Below, one piece after another: positions 54,503-64,000 of a stretch of 64,000 nucleotides of DNA. The position numbers were made by a program, and so were the translations under genes. Positions within the stretch are counted from its first letter, which is position 1. Each line of letters starts with the position of its first letter. Source of the DNA: Aromatoleum buckelii. GTDB taxonomy: Bacteria > Pseudomonadota > Gammaproteobacteria > Burkholderiales > Rhodocyclaceae. The stretch covers positions 434,001 through 498,000 of the forward strand of contig NZ_WTVH02000009.1 in the NCBI RefSeq assembly GCF_012910785.2. The letters are read 5' to 3'. Under the pieces are notes generated by a model. The model worked only from the letters and a program-made list of their open reading frames with translations, had not been told where the DNA came from and made no database searches.

Positions 54503-56841
54503 TGCTAGAGATCGAAATCGACGGCAAGCAGGTATCGGTCGAGGATGGCAGCACCGTGATGGATGCCGCGACCAAGATCGGTGCATACATTCCGCACTTC
54601 TGTTATCACAAGAAACTGTCCATCGCGGCAAATTGCCGCATGTGCCTCGTTCAGGTCGAAAAGGCGCCGAAGCCGCTGCCCGCGTGCGCGACTCCGGTCA
54701 CTAACGGCATGAAGGTGTGGACGCGGTCGGACCAGGCGATCAAGGCGCAAAAGGGGGTGATGGAGTTTTTGCTCATCAACCACCCGCTCGATTGCCCGAT
54801 CTGCGATCAGGGCGGCGAGTGCCAGTTGCAGGATCTCGCAGTCGGTTACGGCGCGAGCCAGTCCCGCTACGAGGAAGAAAAGCGCGTCGTGTTCAACAAG
54901 AACCTCGGCCCGCTCGTCGCGACCGACATGACGCGTTGCATCAACTGCACACGCTGCGTGCGATTCACGACCGAAATTGCAGGCATGATGGAACTCGGCC
55001 AGGCATTTCGCGGCGAGCATGCGGAAATCATGCCGTTCATCGAAAAGACGCTGGATTCCGAACTGTCGGGCAACATCATCGATCTTTGCCCCGTCGGTGC
55101 GCTGACGTCGAAGCCTTTCCGTTTCGCGGCGCGGACGTGGGAGCTTTCCCGGCGCAAATCGATCAGCCCGCACGATTCGCTCGGCTCGAACCTCGTCGTT
55201 CAGGTCAAGCACGACATCGTCAAGCGCGTGCTGCCGCTCGAGAACGAGGCAATCAACGAGTGCTGGCTGTCCGACAAGGACCGTTTTTCGTACGAAGGCC
55301 TGAACAGCGAGGATCGCCTGACGGTCCCGATGATCAAGCGCGATGGCGAGTGGAAAGAGGTCGACTGGCAGGCGGCGCTCGAATTTGTCGCGAACGGCCT
55401 GCTCGCGACGGCGAAAGAAAACGGGCCGGCGACGATCGGCGCCCTGGCATCGCCCCATTCGACGCTCGAAGAACTGCACCTGCTGCAGAAGCTTGCGCGC
55501 ACGCTCGGTACCGATAACATCGACTTCCGGTTACGCCAGTGGGATTTCCGCGCGGACGGTCACCGGACCGGGGCCCCATGGCTCGGGATGGCGATCTCCG
55601 AGGTCCCGGAGCTGAATCGGCTGCTCATCATCGGCAGCTTCTTCCGCAAGGATGCGCCGCTGCTGGCGCAGCGCGTGCGCCAGGCGGCCAAGCGTGGACT
55701 GCACGTGAATGCCATTCACGCTGCGAGCGACGACTGGCTGTTGCCGCTCAAGAACCGGGCGTTGGTTGCCGCGTCGGCAATGGTCGGGATGTTGCTGCAG
55801 GTTGCGGGAGCGCTGGCGGCTGAAAAAGGCCTGTCGGTCACGGACGAAATCGCTCCCCGCGTGCCCGCCGAGATCTCGGATGAAGCGCGTGCGATCGCGC
55901 AGAGCCTCTCCTCGGGCGCTCGCGTCGCGGTGTGGTTGGGCAATTTTGCGGAACAGTCCGAATTCGCCGCCGAACTGCAGGTCGTTGCGCAGGAAATCGC
56001 CCGGTTGAGCGGCGGGTCGCTGGGCTTCATCGGCGAAGCGGCGAACAGCGTCGGCGGATATCTCGCGAAGGCGGCCCCGATCGTCGGCGGGTTCAACGCC
56101 CGGCAGATGGTCGAGCAGCCGCTGAAATCCTATCTGCTGCTCAATGCCGAGCCCGATCTCGATTTTGCGAATCCTGTCGCGACAATGGCGGCGCTGCGCG
56201 GCGCGCGGCTGGTCGTGGCGCTGTCGGCGTTTACGTCGCCTGCGCTGCGCTCCTGTGCCACCGTGCTGCTGCCGATTGCTCCCTTCAGCGAAACGTCCGG
56301 CACGTTCGTCAATTGCGAGGGCAGGGCGCAGAACTTCAATGCCGTCGCGCGTCCGCGCGGCGAGGCTCGACCTGGCTGGAAAGTGCTTCGCGTTCTCGGC
56401 AACCTGCTCGAACTGGAAGGATTCGATCAGAACGATTCCGAGGCGGTCGCAGCGGAAGTGCTGTCCGCGGACGTCGCCGAGCGCCTCGGGAACGATGTGT
56501 CGGGCGTCGAGCTTTCGGCGCGCCCTGCTGTTGCAGGTGGGCTGGAGCGCGTAAGCGACGTGCCGATCTATTTTGCCGATCCGCTGGTGCGCCGGTCGCC
56601 GCCGCTGCAGAAGACGCGGGATGCCGCCGCACCGTCCGTTCGGGTGAGCTCGGCAACGTTGGCGCGCCTGGGATTCGAGGCAGGGGCGCGTGTTCGCGTG
56701 AAGCAGGGCGGGGCCGCCGTTGAACTTGCTATCGTCGTCGATGAAAACGTCGCCGACAAGTGCGTTCGCATCGCGGCCGCTCACCCTGCGACCGTGGCCC
56801 TCGGCCCGATGTGCGGCGAAATCAGCCTGGAGCGTGTCTGA
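54502..56841 (+). CDS. nuoG: NADH-quinone oxidoreductase subunit G
   Basis: The 779-residue subunit carries clusters N1b, N4 and N5. The N-terminal [2Fe-2S] ligands are Cys34, Cys45, Cys48 and Cys62. The His/Cys cluster region is [16 protein letters not shown], and the 4Fe ligands lie in [11 protein letters not shown] with a later Cys in IDLCPVGAL. The region where E. coli NuoG has the extra N7 cluster lacks those cysteines (SISPHDSLG instead). The long molybdopterin-oxidoreductase-like C-terminal domain is degenerate, as usual. It starts within the nuoF stop and ends within the nuoH start codon. Confidence 0.97.
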   Translation: MLEIEIDGKQVSVEDGSTVMDAATKIGAYIPHFCYHKKLSIAANCRMCLVQVEKAPKPLPACATPVTNGMKVWTRSDQAIKAQKGVMEFLLINHPLDCPICDQGGECQLQDLAVGYGASQSRYEEEKRVVFNKNLGPLVATDMTRCINCTRCVRFTTEIAGMMELGQAFRGEHAEIMPFIEKTLDSELSGNIIDLCPVGALTSKPFRFAARTWELSRRKSISPHDSLGSNLVVQVKHDIVKRVLPLENEAINECWLSDKDRFSYEGLNSEDRLTVPMIKRDGEWKEVDWQAALEFVANGLLATAKENGPATIGALASPHSTLEELHLLQKLARTLGTDNIDFRLRQWDFRADGHRTGAPWLGMAISEVPELNRLLIIGSFFRKDAPLLAQRVRQAAKRGLHVNAIHAASDDWLLPLKNRALVAASAMVGMLLQVAGALAAEKGLSVTDEIAPRVPAEISDEARAIAQSLSSGARVAVWLGNFAEQSEFAAELQVVAQEIARLSGGSLGFIGEAANSVGGYLAKAAPIVGGFNARQMVEQPLKSYLLLNAEPDLDFANPVATMAALRGARLVVALSAFTSPALRSCATVLLPIAPFSETSGTFVNCEGRAQNFNAVARPRGEARPGWKVLRVLGNLLELEGFDQNDSEAVAAEVLSADVAERLGNDVSGVELSARPAVAGGLERVSDVPIYFADPLVRRSPPLQKTRDAAAPSVRVSSATLARLGFEAGARVRVKQGGAAVELAIVVDENVADKCVRIAAAHPATVALGPMCGEISLERV

Positions 56842-57890
56842 TGGAAGCTTTGCTCGAACCCGTGGTGCAGTTGTTCGGGCCTGCGTGGCCCGCCGTATGG
56901 ACCCTCACGAAGATCGTTGCGATCATCGCGCCGCTGATGCTTTGCGTAGCGTATCTGACGCTGGCGGAGCGCAAGGTCATCGGCTACATGCAGGTGCGGA
57001 TCGGGCCGAACCGGGTCGGTCCGAAGGGACTGTTGCAGCCGATTGCCGACGGGATGAAACTCCTTTTCAAGGAAATCATCGTCCCGTCCGGCGCCAGCAA
57101 GGGGCTGTTCATCCTCGGTCCGATCCTGGCGATCGCGCCCTCGCTGGCAGCCTGGGCGGTCGTGCCGTTCGGCGACGGAATGGTGCTTGCGGATGTCAAC
57201 GCGGGGCTGCTGTTCCTGCTGGCAATCACGTCGGTCGAAGTGTATGGCGTCATCATCGCGGGGTGGGCGTCGAACTCGAAATATCCGTTCCTCGGTTCCA
57301 TGCGTGCCGCGGCGCAGATGGTGTCGTACGAAGTAGCGATGGGATTCGCGCTGATTTGCGTGCTGCTGATATCGGCGAGCCTCAACCTCACCGACATCGT
57401 TCGATCGCAGGGACAGGGTCAATTCCACGACATGGGGTTGTCCTTCCTGTCGTGGAACTGGATCCCGCTGTTTCCGATGTTCATCGTGTTCCTGATTTCG
57501 GGCATTGCGGAAACCAACCGCGCGCCGTTCGACGTCGTCGAAGGCGAGTCCGAAGTCGTGGCCGGTCACATGGTCGAGTATTCCGGCATGGCGTTCGCGC
57601 TGTTCTTCCTCGCCGAATACGCGAACATGATCCTGGTCTCGATCCTGACGTCGGTGCTGTTTGTCGGCGGCTGGCTGTCCCCGGTCAGCTTCCTGCCTGA
57701 CGGGTTCTTCTGGCTGGCGTTGAAAACGGCATTTTTCCTGTTCGTGTTCCTGTGGGCGCGAGCAACGTTCCCGCGTTTCCGCTACGACCACATCATGCGG
57801 CTGGGCTGGAAGGTATTCATTCCCATCACCCTGGTGTGGGTGATCGTGGTGGCAGTGTGGATGATGTCTCCGCTGTCGATCTGGAAATGA
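56841..57890 (+). CDS. nuoH: NADH-quinone oxidoreductase subunit H
   Basis: The 349-residue, eight-helix membrane subunit seals the quinone tunnel against NuoB and NuoD. Characteristic segments are [21 protein letters not shown] near residues 40-60, the acidic loop [20 protein letters not shown] near 227-246, and [20 protein letters not shown]. The ATG shares its A with the nuoG stop TGA. nuoI follows after 10 bases. Confidence 0.97.
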   Translation: MEALLEPVVQLFGPAWPAVWTLTKIVAIIAPLMLCVAYLTLAERKVIGYMQVRIGPNRVGPKGLLQPIADGMKLLFKEIIVPSGASKGLFILGPILAIAPSLAAWAVVPFGDGMVLADVNAGLLFLLAITSVEVYGVIIAGWASNSKYPFLGSMRAAAQMVSYEVAMGFALICVLLISASLNLTDIVRSQGQGQFHDMGLSFLSWNWIPLFPMFIVFLISGIAETNRAPFDVVEGESEVVAGHMVEYSGMAFALFFLAEYANMILVSILTSVLFVGGWLSPVSFLPDGFFWLALKTAFFLFVFLWARATFPRFRYDHIMRLGWKVFIPITLVWVIVVAVWMMSPLSIWK

Positions 57891-57900
57891 GAGGCTGAAG

Positions 57901-58386
57901 ATGGGTGCGAAGGATTACATCGGTAGCCTGTTCCTCACGGAACTGATCAAGGGCATGGCGCTGACCGGGCGCCACCTGTTTGCGCGCAAGATCACGGTGC
58001 AGTTCCCGGAGGAGAAGACGCCGGCGAGCCCGCGGTTTCGCGGACTGCACGCGCTGCGTCGCTATCCGAACGGAGAGGAGCGGTGCATCGCCTGCAAGCT
58101 TTGTGAAGCGATCTGCCCGGCGCTGGCGATCACGATCGAATCCGAGCAGCGGGACGATGGGTCGCGGCGTACCAGTCGCTATGACATCGACCTCACCAAG
58201 TGCATCTTTTGCGGTTTCTGCGAGGAAGCGTGCCCGGTCGACGCAGTGGTTGAAACCCGGGTGTTCGAGTATCACGGTGAAAAACGCGGCGATCTCTACT
58301 ACACGAAGCAGATGCTGCTTGCCGTGGGCGATCGTTATGAAGCGCAGATCGCTGCCGATCGCGAAGCCGACGCCAAGTATCGCTAA
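57901..58386 (+). CDS. nuoI: NADH-quinone oxidoreductase subunit I
   Basis: NuoI is an 8Fe ferredoxin-like subunit with clusters N6a and N6b, passing electrons to N2 in NuoB. Two CxxCxxCxxxC motifs are present: Cys62, 65, 68 and 72, and Cys101, 104, 107 and 111, each followed by Pro. The 161-residue protein begins with an amphipathic segment that lies on the membrane. GAGAGG precedes the ATG. Confidence 0.98.
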   Translation: MGAKDYIGSLFLTELIKGMALTGRHLFARKITVQFPEEKTPASPRFRGLHALRRYPNGEERCIACKLCEAICPALAITIESEQRDDGSRRTSRYDIDLTKCIFCGFCEEACPVDAVVETRVFEYHGEKRGDLYYTKQMLLAVGDRYEAQIAADREADAKYR

Positions 58387-58418
58387 GGGAGGGCGCTGAC
58401 GGGCGCCACGAAAAGAAA

Positions 58419-59021
58419 ATGGATTTCAAGACTTTCGTCTTCTACGTTCTCGCCGCGATCATGGTTTTCGCCGCGCTGCGGGTGATCACTGCGCGAAACC
58501 CGGTCCACGCGGCCTTGTTCCTGGTGCTGTCATTCTTCTCGGCGGGCGGGATCTGGCTGTTGCTGGCGGCGGAGTTTCTCGCGATCGTCCTCGTCATGGT
58601 GTACGTGGGTGCAGTCATGGTGCTGTTCCTGTTCGTCGTCATGATGCTGGACATCAACCTCGACCGTCTGCGACAGGGATTCTGGAGCTATCTGCCGGTC
58701 GGCGCGCTGATCGGCGTGCTGCTGGTGGTCGAAATGGCGCTGGTGCTCGGCGGGCGGTACTTCGGACTGGAAGCGATGCCCGAGCCGCCCGCGGCGCAGG
58801 CGGGGTATAGCAACACGCGCGAGTTGGGGCGGCTGCTCTATACCGATTACGTGTATCCGTTCGAACTCGCTTCGCTGTTGCTGCTCGTGGCGATGATCGT
58901 CGCGGTGACCCTGACGCTGCGCAAGCGCAAGGGCGTGCGCTATCTCAATCCGTCCGAACAGATTTCGATCAAGCGTGGCGATCGCGTCGAACTGATTTCG
59001 ATGTCCGCCGAGAAAGAATAA
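58419..59021 (+). CDS. nuoJ: NADH-quinone oxidoreductase subunit J
   Basis: The 200-residue membrane subunit has five predicted helices (about 3-20, 27-47, 52-75, 89-108 and 143-165). The conserved third helix contains LLAAEFLAIVLVMVYVGAVMVLFLF in blocks LLLAAEFLAIV and MVYVGAVMVLFLFVVMML, with the pi-bulge region seen in complex I structures. The hydrophilic C-terminal tail is typical. It lies 32 bases after nuoI and 43 before nuoK. Confidence 0.96.
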   Translation: MDFKTFVFYVLAAIMVFAALRVITARNPVHAALFLVLSFFSAGGIWLLLAAEFLAIVLVMVYVGAVMVLFLFVVMMLDINLDRLRQGFWSYLPVGALIGVLLVVEMALVLGGRYFGLEAMPEPPAAQAGYSNTRELGRLLYTDYVYPFELASLLLLVAMIVAVTLTLRKRKGVRYLNPSEQISIKRGDRVELISMSAEKE

Positions 59022-59064
59022 GAACTGCTGCCGCTGTTAGGCCGATGCAATCAGGGAGTCATTG

Positions 59065-59370
59065 ATGCTTTCGCTTTCCCACTATCTCGTTCTGGGCGCG
59101 ATCCTGTTCGCGATCAGCGTGGTCGGGATTTTCCTCAACCGGAAGAACCTGATCGTCCTGCTGATGGCTATCGAGTTGATGTTGCTCGCGGTCAATCTGA
59201 ACTTCATTGCCTTTTCGCATTATCTCGGCGATTTGGCAGGGCAGATTTTTGTTTTCTTCATTCTCACCGTGGCAGCAGCAGAATCGGCAATCGGTCTTGC
59301 GATTCTGGTGGTGTTGTTCCGCAATCTGCGGACGATCCATGTGGATGATCTCGACAGCCTCAAGGGTTAA
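59065..59370 (+). CDS. nuoK: NADH-quinone oxidoreductase subunit K
   Basis: The 101-residue, three-helix subunit matches the standard NuoK length. It starts [21 protein letters not shown]. The second helix, [20 protein letters not shown], contains the conserved Glu of the proton path, and a second Glu lies in [17 protein letters not shown]. The ATG at 59065 was preferred to the TTG at 59062 because AGGGAG is six bases before it. Confidence 0.97.
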   Translation: MLSLSHYLVLGAILFAISVVGIFLNRKNLIVLLMAIELMLLAVNLNFIAFSHYLGDLAGQIFVFFILTVAAAESAIGLAILVVLFRNLRTIHVDDLDSLKG

Positions 59371-59382
59371 GGAAGCGGCTCG

Positions 59383-61404
<2,022 letters not shown>

Positions 61405-61470
61405 ACGGGCCGGAACAGTGAATAACGATAAACGCGCGTCGGTCGTCGACGCACTTGACGGAAAGTAACG

Positions 61471-62952
61471 ATGACGGGTTTGCCATTCCTGAGCCTTGCG
61501 ATCTGGGTACCGATCCTGGGGGGGTTGCTCGTGCTAGCGACCGGGTCGGATCGTAATGCGCCGCTGGCGCGATTCCTGGCCATGCTGGTCGCCATTGCCG
61601 GTTTCCTCGTGACGCTGCCGCTGTACTCGCAGTTCGACGCGAGTACCAGCGCGATGCAGTTCGTCGAGATTTTGCCGTGGATCCCGCGCTTCAACATCAA
61701 TTACCACCTCGGCGTCGACGGGATTTCGGTCCTGTTCATCCTGTTGAACGCGTTCATCACGATCATGGTCGTGATCGCGGGATGGCAGGTGATCCGCGAG
61801 AAGGTGGCGCAGTACATGGCTGCGTTCCTGATCATGTCGGGCCTGATGAACGGCATCTTCTCGGCACTGGATGCCGTGCTGTTCTACACGTTCTTCGAGG
61901 CCTCGCTGATCCCGCTGTATCTGGTCATCGGTATCTGGGGCGGCGCGAACCGGGTGTACGCGGCGATCAAGTTCTTCCTCTATACGCTGCTCGGCTCGCT
62001 GCTGATGCTGATCGCGTTGCTGTATCTGTTCATGGAAGCGGGGGGCAGTTTCAACATCCTCGACTGGCACCAGCTGCCGCTCGGGATGGGGCCGCAAACG
62101 CTGATTTTCTGGGCTTTCCTCATCGCGTTCGCGGTGAAGGTGCCGATGTGGCCGGTTCATACGTGGCTGCCCGATGCGCACGTCGAGGCGCCGACCGGGG
62201 GTTCGGTGGTGCTGGCGGCCATCGCGCTGAAGCTGGGTGCCTACGGTTTCCTGCGTTTCTCGCTGCCGATCGTCCCGGACGCGGCCCAGGCGATGGCCCC
62301 GATGATGATTGCGCTGTCACTGATCGCGGTGATCTATATCGGCTTCGTCGCTCTCGTGCAGACGGACATGAAGAAGCTGGTCGCCTACTCGTCGATCTCG
62401 CACATGGGCTTCGTCACGCTCGGGTTCTTCATGTTCAACACCATCGGCCTCGAGGGGGCGCTGGTGCAGATGATTTCGCACGGCTTCGTCTCGGGCGCGA
62501 TGTTCCTTTGCATCGGCGTGCTCTACGACCGCATGCACTCGCGCAACATCGCCGATTACGGCGGCGTGGTGAAGGTGATGCCGAAGTTCGCCGCGTTCTT
62601 CATGCTGTTTGCGATGGCCAACGCCGGACTGCCCGGCACCAGCGGCTTCGTGGGCGAATTCATGGTCGTTCTCGGTGCGGTCCAGTTCAATTTCTGGGTC
62701 GCGTTCGGCGCAGCGATCACGCTGATTCTTGGCGCTGCATACACTCTCTGGATGTACAAGCGCGTGATGTTCGGCGTGATCGGCAACAACCACGTGGCCC
62801 AGCTGAATGACATCGACGGGCGAGAGTTCGCGTTTCTCGGGGTCCTGGCCCTGTGCGTGCTGGCAATGGGCTTGTACCCATACCCCTTTACCGAAGTCAT
62901 GCATGCTTCGGTCAATGAACTCCTGCGGCACGTTGCCGTAAGCAAGCTCTAA
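61471..62952 (+). CDS. nuoM: NADH-quinone oxidoreductase subunit M
   Basis: The 493-residue antiporter-like subunit has about 14 helices. Conserved proton-path residues lie in FYTFFEASLIPLYLVIGIWG (Glu near residue 142), FAVKVPMWPVHTWLPDAHVEAPTGGS (Lys near 228), and YSSISHMGFVTLG. Standard length. The gene lies 66 bases after nuoL and 36 before nuoN. Confidence 0.97.
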   Translation: MTGLPFLSLAIWVPILGGLLVLATGSDRNAPLARFLAMLVAIAGFLVTLPLYSQFDASTSAMQFVEILPWIPRFNINYHLGVDGISVLFILLNAFITIMVVIAGWQVIREKVAQYMAAFLIMSGLMNGIFSALDAVLFYTFFEASLIPLYLVIGIWGGANRVYAAIKFFLYTLLGSLLMLIALLYLFMEAGGSFNILDWHQLPLGMGPQTLIFWAFLIAFAVKVPMWPVHTWLPDAHVEAPTGGSVVLAAIALKLGAYGFLRFSLPIVPDAAQAMAPMMIALSLIAVIYIGFVALVQTDMKKLVAYSSISHMGFVTLGFFMFNTIGLEGALVQMISHGFVSGAMFLCIGVLYDRMHSRNIADYGGVVKVMPKFAAFFMLFAMANAGLPGTSGFVGEFMVVLGAVQFNFWVAFGAAITLILGAAYTLWMYKRVMFGVIGNNHVAQLNDIDGREFAFLGVLALCVLAMGLYPYPFTEVMHASVNELLRHVAVSKL

Positions 62953-62988
62953 TCGAGCGGGCGAGACTTTTTTCGGACTGGTCAGAAG

Positions 62989-64000
62989 ATGAATTTTGTT
63001 ATTCCGGACTTCTACCCCGCGGCGGCCGAGATTTTTGTTGCCGTGATGGCGCTCATCGTCATGATGGCAACGACCTTTGCGCGTGGGATTGCGCGCGGTC
63101 TGGCCTATTATCTGACCCAGGCAACCCTGGTCGCCGCCGCGTTCATCACGATTGGAACGATGGACGGTGAGGTCACGTTGACTTTCAGCAACATGTTCAT
63201 CTCGGACCTGATGGGCGATTTCCTCAAGGTGATGATCTACTTCACCGTCGCAATCGCCCTGCTGTACGGGCGAGGCTATCTCGCCGACCGCAACATCGAT
63301 CGTCCCGAATACTATCTGCTCACGCTGCTGATGACGCTCGGCATGATGGTGATGGTTACGTCGAACCACATGTTGTCGCTTTACATCGGACTGGAGATGA
63401 TGTCGCTGTCGCTTTACGGGATGGTGGCGTTCGACCGCGAGTCGGCTCGTTCGACCGAAGCGGCGATGAAGTATTTCGTGCTCGGCGCGCTCGCGTCCGG
63501 CCTGCTGCTGTACGGCATGTCGATGGTTTATGGTGCGACCGGCAGTCTTGAGTTCTCGGGAATCGCGCAGTCGATCTATCACCAGGCCGCGAACAGGACC
63601 GTGCTGCTGTTCGGCGTGGTGTTCCTGGTCGCGGGAATCGCGTTCAAGCTGGGGGTGGTGCCTTTCCACATGTGGGTGCCTGACGTCTATCAAGGCGCGC
63701 CGACGGCCGTGACGCTGATGATCTCGTCGGCACCCAAGCTTGCCGCGTTTGCGATGACGATGCGGTTGCTCGTGTATGGCCTGTTCGAGCTGGCGGAACA
63801 GTGGCAGTCGATGCTGATGTTCCTCGCCGTGCTGTCGATCATTCTCGGCAACTTCGCGGCGATCGCCCAATCCAGCATCAAGCGGATGCTGGCGTATTCG
63901 GGCATTTCGCACATGGGCTTCGTGCTGCTGGGCCTGCTTTCCGGCGTGGTCGAGGGCGACCGCCATTTCGCGCTCAACGCCTACAGTTCGGCGATGTTCT
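62989..64000 (+). CDS. nuoN: NADH-quinone oxidoreductase subunit N, N-terminal part (cut by window end)
   Basis: The first 337 codons of the third antiporter-like subunit are present, with no stop before the window end. The start is ATG 62989, giving [20 protein letters not shown]. Conserved parts are [22 protein letters not shown] with the key Glu, [46 protein letters not shown] with the key Lys, and [16 protein letters not shown]. About 140-150 residues should remain outside the window. It is the last nuo gene. Confidence 0.97.
   Translation, partial: MNFVIPDFYPAAAEIFVAVMALIVMMATTFARGIARGLAYYLTQATLVAAAFITIGTMDGEVTLTFSNMFISDLMGDFLKVMIYFTVAIALLYGRGYLADRNIDRPEYYLLTLLMTLGMMVMVTSNHMLSLYIGLEMMSLSLYGMVAFDRESARSTEAAMKYFVLGALASGLLLYGMSMVYGATGSLEFSGIAQSIYHQAANRTVLLFGVVFLVAGIAFKLGVVPFHMWVPDVYQGAPTAVTLMISSAPKLAAFAMTMRLLVYGLFELAEQWQSMLMFLAVLSIILGNFAAIAQSSIKRMLAYSGISHMGFVLLGLLSGVVEGDRHFALNAYSSAMF

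Overview
The window is a GC-rich, gene-dense chromosomal segment of a betaproteobacterium. Gene order (asd-fimV-x-truA-trpFBA-accD-folC-dedD-cvpA-purF-metZ; carAB-greA; rlmE-ftsH-folP-glmM; tpiA-secG-tRNA-Leu-nuoA-N) and protein character suggest the Rhodocyclales (Azoarcus/Aromatoleum/Thauera group). That placement is inference from remembered synteny, not from a search. No insertion sequence, prophage, CRISPR array or toxin-antitoxin module is visible; this is housekeeping chromosome.

Layout. Positions 1-16726 (+) form one near-continuous co-directional run: the end of leuC, leuD, leuB (leucine), asd (aspartate family), fimV (polar peptidoglycan-binding hub), a small EcfT/CbiQ-like membrane protein, truA, trpF-trpB-trpA, accD, folC, dedD, cvpA, purF and metZ. 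Several junctions overlap or abut. Next comes a minus-strand group, ppiA-ppiB-lpxH, then plus-strand cysS with an attenuator-like leader. Positions 20453-24352 (-) carry the chaperone genes grpE, dnaK and dnaJ, with sigma-32-type promoters before grpE and before dnaK. A eukaryotic-like Ser/Thr kinase with a C-terminal cyclic-nucleotide-binding-like domain reads away from grpE. Then hrcA-hemH-holin-like protein (-), nadK-recN (+) and fur (-).

From 31782 (+): bamE, dapB, carA-carB-greA (carA behind a strong promoter and a promoter-proximal terminator), a DUF4149 membrane protein, yhbY (-), rlmE, ftsH, folP, glmM, the phosphate importer pstS-C-A-B behind a Pho-box-like site, tpiA, secG and tRNA-Leu(GAG). 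Last is the complex I operon nuoA to nuoN, with nuoN cut by the window end.

The genes serve biosynthesis (Leu, Trp, Met, Lys/Thr precursors, purine, pyrimidine/Arg, folate, haem, NADP, peptidoglycan and lipid A precursors), protein quality control (DnaKJ-GrpE, FtsH, cyclophilins, HrcA), phosphate uptake and respiration. I did not find a clearly new multi-gene system. The best leads are regulatory or architectural: two leader attenuator candidates (carA, cysS), the kinase/CNB fusion with a degenerate phosphate-binding cassette, a His-rich loop in NuoL, and a structured rlmE-ftsH spacer.
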